Assembly (NCBI RefSeq): GCF_009730915.1
Contig: NC_052475.1
Location: 23,373,016 to 23,437,015 of the forward strand
Length of the DNA stretch: 64,000 bases
Source of the DNA: Dioscorea cayenensis subsp. rotundata
Taxonomy: Eukaryota; Streptophyta; Magnoliopsida; Dioscoreales; Dioscoreaceae
Direction: 5' to 3'
Shown: positions 1 through 11,641 of the stretch, piece after piece
Numbering within the stretch: the stretch's first letter is position 1
Layout: each line of letters opens with the position of its first letter
Program-made: the position numbers and the translations under genes
Notes under the pieces: model-generated
What the model was told of the DNA's origin: nothing
The model's input: only the letters and a program-made list of their open reading frames with translations
Database searches by the model: none

Positions 1-727
1 AATTTGGGTTGGAACTTTCTTCATAGCCTGGTGGTTGCCTCATATAGATCTCCTCCTTCTAAACACCATGAAGAAACACGTTCTGCACATCTAGCTGGCG
101 AAGTCTCCATCCTCTAGATATTGTAATGGATAAAACAACTCTGATAGTAGCTGCCTTAACTACTGGACTGAAAGTATCTTCATAGTCTAGGCCATACCTC
201 TGCTTAAAACTTTTAGCAACTAGGCGAGCTTTATATCTATCTAGACTTCCATCTGACTTTCTTTTTATGTTATACACCCACTTACAATCTATAATATTTC
301 TTCCTTTCTGTGGTGGAACTAAGTGCCAAGTGTTATTTTTCATTAAAGCCATACATTTTATATCCATATCAGCTTTCCAATTTATATCTGCTAAAGCTTC
401 TTCTAGATTTTGAGGTTCACCAGTTAAAGTCAAGAAACCATATTTGCCATACCGAATTGTGTCATCTATATATACCTTTTCCTTGTGTATCCCACTTTGT
501 AGACGTGTTCTTGGCCATGACATAGGTGGCGACGTGTCCAACCGTGACCGGCTTGGAGATCCGCCTGCGTAGGTTGTGTCGCGTGAGAATAGGCTGGTCA
601 CCAACTGCTTGGGGCCATCAGCGCCAGGTGCATCTTCGATTGGTGTAGGCTCAGATTCTGGAGTGGATTCATCCCCTGACGTGACAGTTGATGCTCCAGC
701 TATTACTTTCATTAGTTGATGCTTCAT
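1..727 (-). pseudogene. copia reverse transcriptase, N-terminal part
   Basis: The minus-strand reading contains the classical copia RT entry: W-x-L-V-P-P, then [20 protein letters not shown], then [19 protein letters not shown] and [13 protein letters not shown]. In the family this is the start of the RNA-dependent DNA polymerase domain. A stop codon at 56-58 interrupts it right after FLHGV, at a place where active elements read on, and similar sequence (EEIYMRQPPGYEE) continues after the stop to base 1. The YVDD catalytic box would lie outside the window. Confidence 0.9.
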
Positions 728-1244
728 GTTCCAAATCTTTAGCTATTACTTCATTATTGGATGCTTTATGTTCCTGATTTACTGCCATATTCTCATAAAA
801 AAGATTAGTTCCCAAGTTAGTATCATTAATCAATTGACCACCTACATGTTCATCCTCATTATCAAAAGTATTGGAATTCAAGAGTGTAGGTAAAAGAAGA
901 AGAATCTCATAACGTAACCTAGCACCAGTGTTTGAATGTAGTTGTGAGAAGGGAAAAACATTCTCATCAAAGATAACATCTCTAGAAATATAAACATGAC
1001 CAGAAGAGATGCCAAGGCATTTGAATCCTTTATGTAAGTTGCTATAACCAAGGAAAGCGCACTGTTTGGAACAGAACTGAAGTTTACGTGTATTATAAGG
1101 ACGAAGATTAGGCCAACATGTACACCCAAAAACTCGTAAGGAAGAATGGTCGGGTTTTTCCTAAAACAAATGCTCTAGAGGAGTAGCATACTGGATAACT
1201 TTGCTAGGTGTACTATTGATCAAATATATGGCAGCAAGGAACGC
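728..1244 (-). pseudogene. copia integrase C-terminal / linker region, frame-broken
   Basis: Translating all minus frames recovers fragments typical of the copia region after the integrase core: a VFGCTCWPNLRPYN-like segment, FLGYSNLHKGFKCL and a VYISRDVIFDE-like segment. They are not joined to the upstream integrase frame because of a stop near 1242 and at least one more before the VFGC motif. This places the piece firmly in a dead copia polyprotein. Confidence 0.8.
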
Positions 1245-2477
1245 CTAGTCCCAATATTTTAGAGGCATTGAGGCTTGAGCAAGAAGAGCAAGACCAACCT
1301 CCACAATATGGCAATGCTTCCGTTCAGCAAATCCATTTTGTTGATGTGCGTGGGGACATGACACATGATGAGTGATGCCAACTTTGTTGAAAAAGGAATG
1401 CAACTTTTCATACTCACCACCCCAGTCAATTTGCATAGTGATAATCTTACGGTTAAAGAGTTCCTCAACAAGATTTTGAAACTCACGAAATTTCTGAAAC
1501 ACTTCAGACTTGGATTTAAGAAGATATATCCAAGTAAATTTACTGAAATCATCTATAAAACTGACATAATATTTTCTGCCCCTAACAGAGTCAGGTGCAG
1601 GTCCCCACACATCTGAAAACACAAGCTCTAAGGGAAAACTTGAAACACTGGAAGATTTAGGATATGGTAATTGGTGGCTCTTGGCCTTTTGGCAAGCATC
1701 ACAAACTTCCTCATTATTGGACTCTGCTAAACATGGAAGATTATTGTCACTAATAATTTTTTGAACAATAGATAATGAAGGATGTCCTAAACGACTATGC
1801 CATCTTGAAAAAGAAGGCTTGACAAGTTCAAAAGCCTGTTTTGATGGTGACGCAAGAGGAAGACGGTACAATCCATTGTGACATCGTCCTCTAAGAAGTG
1901 TGCTCTTTGTTGGTTGATCCTTTATCAAGAAGAAATTAGGGTGAAATTGTAGATAGGCATGATAATCAGCAGCAAGACGATGAACAGAAACAAGATTTTT
2001 TGTAGCCTTTGGAACATGTAGAACATTATTTAGATGTACATTACGACTAGGGGCATGAACAGTAGTATGGCCACTATAACTAATATCTATACCTGCACCA
2101 CTTGCAGTGTGGATTTGATCTTTACCAATGTACTTGTTGTGGATGGTCAGCTTCTCTAATTCTCCAGTAATGTGGTTAATTGCTCCAATGTCCATATACC
2201 AATTTGTGTCCACCCCATAGGAATTGGTGGCGGCAGCAACACTTTTTCCTTCAGGAACAAAGTTCTCATCAAACCTGTACCAACAATCAACAACAGTATG
2301 ACCTTTATTGTGGCAAAGATGACACACGGGACGCTTGGTGTTGCTGTTGTTGTTGCGGCTGCTATGGTTGTTATCGCGACCACGGCTACCTCTTCCACGG
2401 TTGAAGGCTCCTCGCCCTCCACGTCTTGCCATGTTGGCGGATGAAGAGGACTGTGAACCTCCATGCAGGAGATCCAT
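1245..2477 (-). pseudogene. copia gag zinc knuckle, protease and integrase (open 410-codon stretch)
   Basis: This long minus-strand frame has a Gly/Arg/Asn-rich start, a CCHC knuckle (CHLCHNKGHTVVDC), then the protease region, where the usual D-S/T-G-A motif reads DIGA. Next comes the pre-integrase HHCC domain (LYRLP, WHSRLGHPS, CDAC), then the integrase core with the three acidic positions in SDVWGP, IDWGGEY and QQNGFAERK. The change of the protease Ser/Thr to Ile is expected to damage the enzyme. The frame ends at a stop just after KYWD, where the family normally reads on. Confidence 0.9.
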
Positions 2478-2519
2478 TCTCGTCTCAAAACTTAGAAGCT
2501 GAGCATATAATTCGGAAAC

Positions 2520-2873
2520 TTAGATTGGTTCCACCCTTGAGACAAGGGCGGCAACAAGAGGATTGAAGTCGATGTCAAGGCCAGCGAGGATATACGAAAC
2601 CATCTCTTCGTCATCCAGTGGCTTGCCAGTAGATGCCATCTCATCACCAAGGACCTTCATCTTCTCGATGTACTCCGCAACGTCCGTGTTGCCTTTTTGG
2701 GCCGTTGCCAAAGTAAGGCGCGTGTTCACAACACGTGCACTGATCTGTGAGGCAAACATATCCTCAATGGCTCTCCAAGCTTGAGCTGCAGTCTTCATGG
2801 TGACGACTTGAGTGAGAATCTCCTTAGAGAGAAAGGAGAGGAGGTAGCCGAGGACTTGTTGATCTATAGCCAC
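2520..2873 (-). pseudogene. copia gag polyprotein fragment (UBN2/retrotran_gag type)
   Basis: The reading contains the plant copia gag signature: AIDQQVLGYLLSFLSKEI, AQAWRAIEDMF, the LTLATAQKGNTDVAEYIEKM region, then a glycine/aspartate segment ending near VSRVEPI. In intact elements this capsid-like part runs without interruption into the zinc knuckle. Here a stop separates it from the downstream frame that starts at 2477. More gag N-terminal sequence is readable between 2874 and about 3110, where the frame opens near a likely Met. Confidence 0.85.
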
Positions 2874-3143
2874 CCATTCTTCATAGGCCGGGTTCGGCCC
2901 TTTGATTGTTTTATCACCCTACTTGACATCGATCTTGGCTTCAGGAACCTGATCAGTTGCGCCGGTGAGGTAGCCCTCCATATGTGCACCATGGATGGCG
3001 GAAGATCTGCGCCTTCCACAAGAGGTGGTTGTTCTTGGTCAGTTTTTCGGTGATTGCATAACCGAACAGAGGATTCATGGCAGTAACAGAGGATGAGAAG
3101 CTCGCCATTAGTTGATGAGATCTAGATTAATTGAGGAGAAGAG

Positions 3144-3155
3144 GCTCTTGTACCA
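3144..3155 (-). promoter_or_regulatory. primer-binding site of the copia element
   Basis: On the minus strand this reads TGGTACAAGAGC, matching 10 of 12 bases of TGGTATCAGAGC, the sequence complementary to the 3' end of initiator tRNA-Met that plant copia elements use to prime reverse transcription. It sits between the LTR and gag, as expected. Confidence 0.8.
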
Positions 3156-3159
3156 AATC

Positions 3160-3391
3160 AAATAAATTCAGAGATTGGTGGAAACTTCACACCTCCGTAG
3201 AGGCCGAGGTTACGTGTTAATATAGGTCGGGAATAGCCCCATGGCGTGGCTTACAAGATGGAAGTTACAAGCCTTAAGAATCAAGAAATATCAAAACAAT
3301 ACAACCGATCCTATCTATAGGATCACTATTTCTATCTATTATATTCTTTGAGAATCAAGAAAATCTATAGGATCTATTTCTATCTTTAACA
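3160..3391 (-). repeat. 5' LTR of the copia element (about 230 bp)
   Basis: The minus-strand outer end starts TGTTAAAGATAG at 3391, and the segment stops next to the primer-binding site. The inner boundary is uncertain because I do not see a clean CA end. The partner LTR is outside the window, so the pair cannot be aligned here. Confidence 0.65.
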
Positions 3392-3889
3392 AAAAAACTC
3401 ATTGGATACTATAACAATTAACAACTACACCTATTGCACTACAGTCCATAAAAAGAGTTTAATGTCTATTGAGTGTTTGGTGGCCACCAAAGCTCAATAG
3501 GTTTTAAATTAAAAAATGGATGGGGCCCATTCTTTTAAATAATTTTTTAATTTAATTTTTAATTTTTATTTTTATAATCACAAATTAATTCTCTTTCAAA
3601 ATAATATAATTATTATTCATATATTTTAATTATTTATTTTGTAATATATTTTTAAAATATATATTATTTAATTATTTAATTAATAATATTTAAATTTTAT
3701 TAAATAAATATAGTATGTGAGATATTTTAATGGGTTGATCGTGGGTCCTATTTTATAGTATAATTATTATGAAAGATAGTTTAATAGATAAGAGTTTAAT
3801 CGATTGATGAGATGATATATGCATAAAACTCTATGATAGTTCAATTATAAAAATTATCATAAAATATTGAGCCCAAAATTATTAAAACT
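3392..3889. other. AT-rich intergenic DNA, no gene seen
   Basis: There is no coding signal. One compact palindrome lies near 3464-3500 (TTTGGTGG facing CCACCAAA, flanked by TATTGAG and CTCAATA) and may be the centre of an old foldback element. The rest is A/T homopolymer-rich. Confidence 0.6.
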
Positions 3890-4165
3890 ATTATATATAT
3901 GAGGACCAATCCTCTATGGAAGTCCATAGATAAGAAATCTATGGATGTCCATTATCAGCCGTTGGATCTCGATCCAACAGCTAACATTGAAGAACAGTAG
4001 ATACTACAATAATATGAACAGTAATTACTATCCAGAACAGTATAATGAACAGTGATATTGTTCATCAATGTCAGATCCAACGGCTGATAATTGGACGTCC
4101 ATAGATTTCTTATTTATGCACGTCCATAGGGGATGTAAATTCTATATATATATATATATATATAT
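3890..4165. mobile_element. Foldback MITE sitting in a (TA)n tract (Micron-like)
   Basis: The two ends are inverted copies of each other. The left arm (about 3901-3990: CTCTATGGAAGTCCATAG, AAGAAATCTATGGATGTCC, ATCAGCCGTTGGATCT) is the reverse complement of the right arm (about 4055-4138). Both outer ends run into TA repeats, the right one being a (TA)n run at 4142-4168. The middle holds several direct repeats of GAACAGT. A related element lies at 29319-29585. Micron-type MITEs of rice are also found inside TA microsatellites; family membership is inference. Confidence 0.7.
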
Positions 4166-4169
4166 ATTT

Positions 4170-6250
4170 ATGTTTCCGTTCCAATTGTTGCACCAATGTG
4201 ATTTCCGCACTGAGTCTACCAAAATTGTATGATGCAGAAAATGTAAATAAATGAACTAGGCTACCCCTCCAAATTAGAGAGGCATCTTTGCAATGATATT
4301 CCTGAACCTACTTTGCGGGCATGCTTTGAAATTAATTAACCCAGATTTCTTTTTGAAAGTTAATATGTTTGTAGTGGCTGACTAAGCCTTGCCAATGCTT
4401 GATAGTACCACAGCAAACCATGCGAGCATATATAAATATACACCCAATACCCTCTAATGATCTACGTATGTTTTCACCATAGGACAATGAACTCTAATGA
4501 TCATCTATTCCTACATACATATTGCTCATTTGCTTCATGCATATGGAATCACTTTGGCCGCAATTTTAGAATTTTACAATTCCCGGTCTCCATATTAGAG
4601 GTCTAAATCTCATGGATCACCAACCTAAAATCTTAGCAATATGCTTATACGGGCCTCCTTAGAGCTATTATGAGGAATTAATATTTAGCTATGCAGAAAT
4701 AACCATATTTTTATCATGTTCTCTCCTACCAATTTTACTTGATATTAAAATTGAACATATGTTATATTTTGGCCTTCTCAGAAAGATTTACAAAAGAATG
4801 CATTAGGGGGTGTGAGTTCACTATATATTAAGTGCAATCTTTATTTTTTTGTGCACCTTCCATTGCAAATTAAGAAGGATCTCCGCCAACCCCTCAATTT
4901 GTCCTAATGAGTGATTCTAGTTGATTGCACCTAGAGGATAGCTGACTTTGATAAATTTATTCCAACGTCATCTTAGTATATTTTACTCATTTTTATATCT
5001 CACTTCGTATGACTTGCCTGTAAAGATGCCTAATCATTCTTTGTGGTTACCTTATGATTTTGCTTTTCCTTTTCCATCCCTCTTATTATTATATACCCAC
5101 ATTCTCCTTTTATTTTGATAAAATTGTGATTATCCATTTTTTAAAAAAAAAATGTGAACACTCATGATGAATATATATATATATACATGAACTTACCAAC
5201 TAAGGAAATCACGAAGGATATATGGTCTTCTATCTATTATCAAGAAAAATCTAGAAGTATTTGCTAAACAAGTTAATTACATGCATATAGGTCCAAAAAT
5301 AATTAAGAGCTATTGGTAAGTGAAAGAATTATTGTATGATATGAATTTGATTTTTAAGTATGTTTTTTTTTTAAAAAATGGATAAACCACATTCATTGAA
5401 AAGGAGATTAATTTCTGAGTGGGTGCATGTCTTAAAAAAACCAACATTATAATTTAGTTTATTTATTGATTTCCCAGTATATAATTCTGCATTATAATAC
5501 GTGGAGATTGTTATAAAAAAAGGGAATTATCTAAACATAGTGATCGTTGAAATTGAATATGTGTGTGTTATTTTAGAAACAACAAATCATAATTTTGGTG
5601 TTTCAATTCTTTGATCATGATTTCATTTGGGGTTGTTGGTTGTGGTCCAAAGAAAAAATGATTGGAATCAAATTAATCTATGATTTAATTTCAATATTGT
5701 ATTCTATTTTAGGCAATGAAATTGTCACTATTCAATCTTTTTTGTTTTTTAAATGAATAAAAGCAGATCAACCACTACCAAACATAACTAATAGAAAATA
5801 CTTCGGATACTTTCTTCTGCAATTATTTCTTCTTCTTTTTCCTTTTTTTAAAAAAAAATCTTCACTCTTTATCACTCTAGGCCACTTCTAAAATCAATCA
5901 ATTAAATGCATGGACATCAATTTGCTCCATTGCTTAAGTCCTACTCTTTTGTTTGCTTTGATCAATATATAGCTTATTTCTTTCTTTCTGTTAGGATGTT
6001 CCATTCCGGAGGAGCGCCACAAGGACCGCAACAGACTTGAGTTGCTGTTACAAGCAATCGATCATCAATTTGCCCTATTTATAAGCTGTACCATCCAATC
6101 TACCAGCTTTGACATTAGTGTCACATACTTCACACATTCTTGACTCTTGAGTCATACTTACTATTTCAAAAGGTTTTCCCAAGAAAGGTCAAATGCACAT
6201 AGATCCATGCATCCACAAGCTCAAAATTAACGAAGTTGGTGGCTTAGCAT
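4170..6250. other. Intergenic DNA upstream of the dirigent gene
   Basis: I see no open frame, exon-like segment, RNA gene or clear transposon end here. It is AT-rich with scattered poly(A)/poly(T) runs, for example near 5140-5150, 5368-5376 and 5845-5858. The last few hundred bases presumably hold the promoter of the dirigent gene. Confidence 0.55.
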
Positions 6251-6252
6251 TC

Positions 6253-6260
6253 TATATAAA
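6253..6260 (+). promoter_or_regulatory. TATA box of the dirigent gene
   Basis: TATATAAA lies about 72 bases before the ATG at 6332. That leaves a short 5' leader of roughly 40-50 bases if transcription starts about 30 bases downstream of it. Confidence 0.7.
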
Positions 6261-6325
6261 GCAGTGACATACTTTGAAACCTAAATATATCTCACCATAA
6301 ACTAGTTGTATAACCAAGTAACTAG

Positions 6326-6913
<588 letters not shown>

Positions 6914-8284
6914 CTTGCAATTGTATGGAATACGTATATATGTTACGTAGAACCATGAAGAGAGCAGAGATGCTTATAATTACTTGCTTGCTGATTTTTA
7001 TCTTTTTTATAAAAAGTTCTTGCTTGCTGATTTGAATAATGTATTTCTTTATTAATGTTACTTTCGATTTCTTATGAATCAATAATATATATGAAGCTTA
7101 TTTATCCACCATTTCCAACAAAAAAAAAACCAAGAAAAAAAGAACTTATTAGCTTCAGGTTTGTTTTACTCCAAAGTTTTAAGTGTTCTGAGGCTTTTTT
7201 TTGGTTGAAGTGTGGTTTCCAAGTCACCTTACAACAACCTTCGCTAGCTTTCTCACCTGAAAACAAATATGATAAATATTTTTTTTTTTATTCTACATGT
7301 TTCGGAAAAATAATTGCATACACATATTCGTGAGTCTCTCAATTTTTTTTTAGTTTTTGAGAATATGGACAAAATTTAACCATCTATTGGTACATGTATA
7401 CTGCACGTCTATTGGTATTAAATCTTTTGCGTAAGGTATTCATATCTTTATCGAGAAAACAGATATGAACTTCAATTTACACAAAATAAGGACATAGATA
7501 TATTGAAGTGTGACGTTGGTATATATCCCTTATCTTTGGAAGCTCAAGCGGAGGCTCGTTTACTTATGTTTTCCCATATGAATCTCTTGTCTCCGGCTAT
7601 TGGAGATCCCATCTCCGTACCAACCCAAGATATTGACTTGACTTGTTAACATTTCATCAATATATATATACATATATATATATAAACCAAAACATAGGTC
7701 AAGCTTCTGACTTCTGAATAAAGGAAAAAAATAAAATACTAACTCTCTTATTGAAAGATATTTTTATTTCGTTTTATTAAATTTTATGGTTAGATTTTAA
7801 GTTATTTTTCTAATCTCTTATTTAAATAAAAATATTATCATATATTGGTATTAATCTACAGTGATAGTCAAAATTATAAATTATTTATATTAACAAAAAA
7901 TTAAAATTATTAAAATAAATATGAGATATATACTGATATATATTCATTTGCTGGTATTTTTTTATTTTATTGAAAAACAATATAATTTGCTAGCAATGTT
8001 TTTGTGGCTGGAATAAACAACCCCATATATGACTTACAATATAACAATACAATTTTAAAGGTTGCTATAGTGTTAATTCAAAGATCCATTAGGAATAATC
8101 AAGTATTAGAACAAATCTTCTGGTCTTACAGTCAAGTATTAAAACAATTTTTTATAAATTAATAAAAAAATCAATTAATGAATTATAACAAAATATGTTT
8201 ATAAGCACATATTAATATAATTAAAATGTCATTTCATGGATTATTATGTTATACACATAGAAGTCTCAATGTTTTTAGAGCTGT
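6914..8284. other. Intergenic DNA after the dirigent gene
   Basis: The first roughly 150 bases are probably the 3' UTR of the dirigent gene (AATAAT-like signals near 7035 and 7081). The remainder is AT-rich without a recognisable gene. A (TA)n run lies at 7663-7684. Confidence 0.55.
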
Positions 8285-9685
8285 TGTTATGTCTGATGTC
8301 ATGGATTGACATTATATGACAAATAGAGTAATGACATGGCACAAGAAAAGTGATATGGCATTGAAGACTCAGCAAAGAAAATAATGACTAAGATGATGAT
8401 GTGGCAAAATGATGATGTCATGACATGTGAAAATACAAGGGTTAGAAGATCAAGATGAAAATTATGTTTAAATGATATTCTTCTCAATGGAGTCATGTGA
8501 TGATAAACTATTTTTTGAAAGTGCATCAAGCCTTAAGGATCTCTTCAATGAAAGGCAAGTTTTATTTAAAGTATGTTTATCTATCCTTGGTAAGATTCGG
8601 GATGATAAATCATATCTTTGATAGAGCTCTTTTTTAGAAAGATCTATTTTAAAGAGAGAGAGGAATATTCTATCATTGGCAAGAATTCAAGATCGTGAAG
8701 ATTGCATGGAGCTTAGTTTGGTGTGAAGCTATTTGAAGACACAAACTAAGTTAGGAAAAAACAAGCCAATGAGATTATCAAGACCATATTTAGTAACAAC
8801 AATTTGAAGGAAAATCTAAGAGCTAATTATGGGCGGAGCTATTCAAGGAGTCTAATCATATGTGGAGATAGATTGAAGATTACATGAGATATAATTAGAG
8901 ATTTGAAAATCCAAACATGGATGATTGAAGATCATGCTTGAAGATATTGAGGGCTAAACTTGGATCTAAGTTTAGTAATGATATTCCATGAGTCAAACGA
9001 AGATTATTTAGGAAGACAGAACTTGGGCCAAGTTTGGAAAGAAGATCGGGAGATCTTCGGTAACCATCTTTGATGAGATGGTTGCGTGTGCCTTGGTGGG
9101 CACGTCCCTCGAGAGAGGGAGACCTACTAAAGTGACAAGAGAAAGAAAGCAGCTGCAGGCAGGAGACTGCTGCGAGGCGGAGTGAAGGAACCGGAAAGGT
9201 TGAAGGTCACAGATTCAGGTGCATCTGACTAGAACTCAGTCATGTTCAGTAAGGTGGGCCATGTTGCAACTGGGTGTTGCAACATTTAACTTTTAAAAAG
9301 TGTCCAAGTTAGGAAGTCGCGGAGAATTCTAAAAAGGTAACTTTATTGGACGTCGATGCGTCTATATAAGAGATATTGCTTGAAGATTTAGGATGAGCCA
9401 ATAAGTGAGAGACTCTTCGGTGAGAGTTGAGTGTGTGGCCATCGGGCAATCTAGAGAGGATATTCTTTGTGTTGAGAGAGTGAGAGAGTGTTGTACTCTT
9501 TGTTCTTAAATCTCTTTTAGTGGATTGTTTCTCCGGGCCTGGCCCATAGATGTAGGCAAAGTTGTGCCGAACTGGGTTACCAATTTGTTTGTCTCCCTTC
9601 TCTTATTTTAATTATGTGTGTATGTTTATTCCTTGAGTGAGTTTTTGAGTGAATTAGTACATCACACCACCCACCGGAACCATCA
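8285..9685 (+). mobile_element. Solo LTR, about 1.4 kb, LTR retrotransposon
   Basis: It starts TGTTATG and ends ACCATCA (TG...CA), flanked by GCTGT (8280-8284) and GTTGT (9686-9690), a 5-bp target-site duplication with one mismatch. Inside are an LTR-type promoter (TCTATATAAGAG at about 9360-9371) and a conserved 3' section (CTTTTAGTGGATTGTTTCTC, then CCATAGATGTAGGC) that also occurs in the solo LTR at 27562-28715. No internal retrotransposon sequence is attached on either side, so this is a recombination remnant. Confidence 0.82.
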
Positions 9686-9690
9686 GTTGT

Positions 9691-11490
9691 CATTGTAAAT
9701 CTTATAGTCTCTTTTTTTTTTTTAAAAAAAATTGTTTATATTTTTTAGTATTTTTACAAAAGGGATATCTATTTTCATATTTTATAAATAAATCATAAAA
9801 TTTCTTCAGCTTCAAATAATTATCAATTGCAATAAATTTTTTTTAAAATTTGGTTCTCAACATCTTTCTGTTTTTTTTGAATAACTGCTCAGCATCTTAT
9901 TAGTTGATTATTAATAACTTAATATTTATTCCTTATTTTAATAAATTTTAACATAAAATCTTAGCATAATGTTTTAGCCTTTTTCTACTGAAACAAACCT
10001 TTTCTTTTAATATTAAAAAGATTTAAATGTCATTTTATGGTTTATTGAGGGTTATCACTGTAAATTCGTCTTCAAGGTTGTCACCTCCCAGCCAACCCTA
10101 ATAAAACCCAAATCTCTCTCTCTCTCTCTCTCACTCTCTCGACCGTCTTGATTCACAGCCGCCGCCGCTTGCCGCCGCCGTTTGCCGGCCTGCCGAGCCC
10201 GGCTTGCCAAGAAAATATAGACCATCGGAGGTTTAGCCTGCCTCACCGTGTTCAACTTTGGGAACTTGAAACCCTACTTATCTCGTCTCTCCCGATCAAT
10301 TTCTCGGCTTCCTCAGGATCGAGATTTAAAAGGTTTATAGCTTCGTATTCCTTCTCTGATCTTCTTATATTTTCATTAATCACCTCTTTTGTCATTGCAT
10401 TGATCACCTCTCTCTCTATTCTTTTTATTGATCCAATATTTATTTATACACTCATGATCAACATTCAATCATAATCATTTATTATTCTCAAAGCATAAAC
10501 TAGGGTTTTTATTATATAATTAAGCATAGAAACACTCTTAGCATATTTATGCTTGCAAGAGTCGATGCTAAATTGGACATAATATGATTTAAATTTGAAA
10601 AGGTTTAATTAATTGACAATTTTATATCTTTGTGACCTGATTTTAAAATTATAGAATGCAATAGCAATGCACTCTTGCTTTACTATGATCATTGGTATTA
10701 TATGTATGGTTATAAGTTTTCCCTGTGTAATGTTTTTATTTGTTGTTGTTGTTCTCTGTCACGGAGTATATAATTGTAATTAATATAAAGTCAATAGCTT
10801 TTCGTGAGGATCATGAAGAATTAACTCAGGTAGAGCCATACTTAGAGAGCTGATGGGAAGTCATTCTTTAACAAGAGACAGAGAGAACGAGATGCCTCAG
10901 AGTGACTAACTTGGTTGGGCAACATAAAGTATAATATATAATGAACCTGATATGCATGTATGATCGAACAATTGAAACAAAAATATGTTTCACCTTTCAT
11001 TATTAGTGTAATCTAAAGAATATTTGTGTAGATAAGTGTTAGAGAAGATTGGTCCCAAACACTTTGGTCTCAAAATTGCCATGGTGGTGGATTATGGAGA
11101 ACCTCATAGGAATAAATCTATTTAACTGTTGAAAGATACTGATATTGAATGATGTCTACAGTCTTAATGGTTAAAATATATTTAAGTATTTAGTTATTGT
11201 CTAATTATTTAACAAATTCCTGTTGCTAATGAAGGGTTATAATAAGTAATTAATTTAAAAGAACCCAGATTTGAATCGCAGGTTCAATATTCATTTAAGA
11301 GAATAAAGAGTCCCATGATTGGACTAAACTATTCTCTTATTACTTTAGTCTATTTCTTACCTTTAAGAATTATTATATATATAAAGGGTTTTGTAAGCAT
11401 TCTTTGTTTTAGAAAGTTACCATTATTCAGATAACAACAAAATTGGTAGTGTTGCAATATTTATCATTATAACTAGTAATTTCTTTATAA
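9691..11490. other. Intergenic DNA with a 5'-UTR-like CT/GC-rich patch
   Basis: Bases 10060-10340 differ from their surroundings. There is a (CT)n run at about 10113-10140, a GCC-rich stretch after it and a possible splice donor near 10331. This looks like a plant 5' leader or first non-coding exon on the plus strand, but I could not find a coding exon that follows. The rest is AT-rich and unassigned. Confidence 0.4.
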
Positions 11491-11494
11491 ATAA

Positions 11495-11500
11495 GGCCCA
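11495..11500 (+). promoter_or_regulatory. Site II-type element (GGCCCA) upstream of FCF1
   Basis: GGCCCA lies about 140 bases before the FCF1 ATG and close to a telo-box. The pair is a known combination in promoters of plant ribosome-biogenesis and ribosomal-protein genes, bound by TCP-family factors; here it is inferred from sequence only. Confidence 0.5.
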
Positions 11501-11602
11501 CTGAGTTGTGTCAGAGTTTTGCTTTGATATAATTTTTAAAATATGAAGGGTCTTCTTCATAAAAACGATCACCACTGAGCCGGCATCTTAAACCCCAAAT
11601 TC

Positions 11603-11610
11603 TAGGGTTT
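11603..11610 (+). promoter_or_regulatory. Telo-box (TAGGGTTT) in the FCF1 leader
   Basis: TAGGGTTT, the complement of AAACCCTA, sits about 32 bases before the start codon. Telo-boxes are enriched near the transcription start of plant translation and rRNA-processing genes, which fits the gene that follows. Confidence 0.55.
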
Positions 11611-11641
11611 GTGATTTGAAGAACAAGCTAGGTTTTGCAAT

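Larger units (their letters stand above)
1..3391 (-). mobile_element. Ty1/copia LTR retrotransposon, 5' part, decayed, cut by window edge
   Basis: On the minus strand the order is LTR (to 3391), primer-binding site, gag, CCHC zinc knuckle, protease, integrase, reverse transcriptase, which is the copia order. The reverse transcriptase runs off base 1, so the 3' part and second LTR are outside the window. Several stop codons and frame changes break the polyprotein (stops near 56-58 and 1242, frame change between about 730 and 1240, break between 2477 and 2520), so it cannot be autonomous. Confidence 0.93.

Noticed and set aside
10800-10915. Possible box C/D snoRNA (GATCATGAAG, GCTGATGGGA, later CTCAG/CTGA-like motifs)
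   Set aside because: Box order, spacing and terminal stem do not fit well enough to support a snoRNA.
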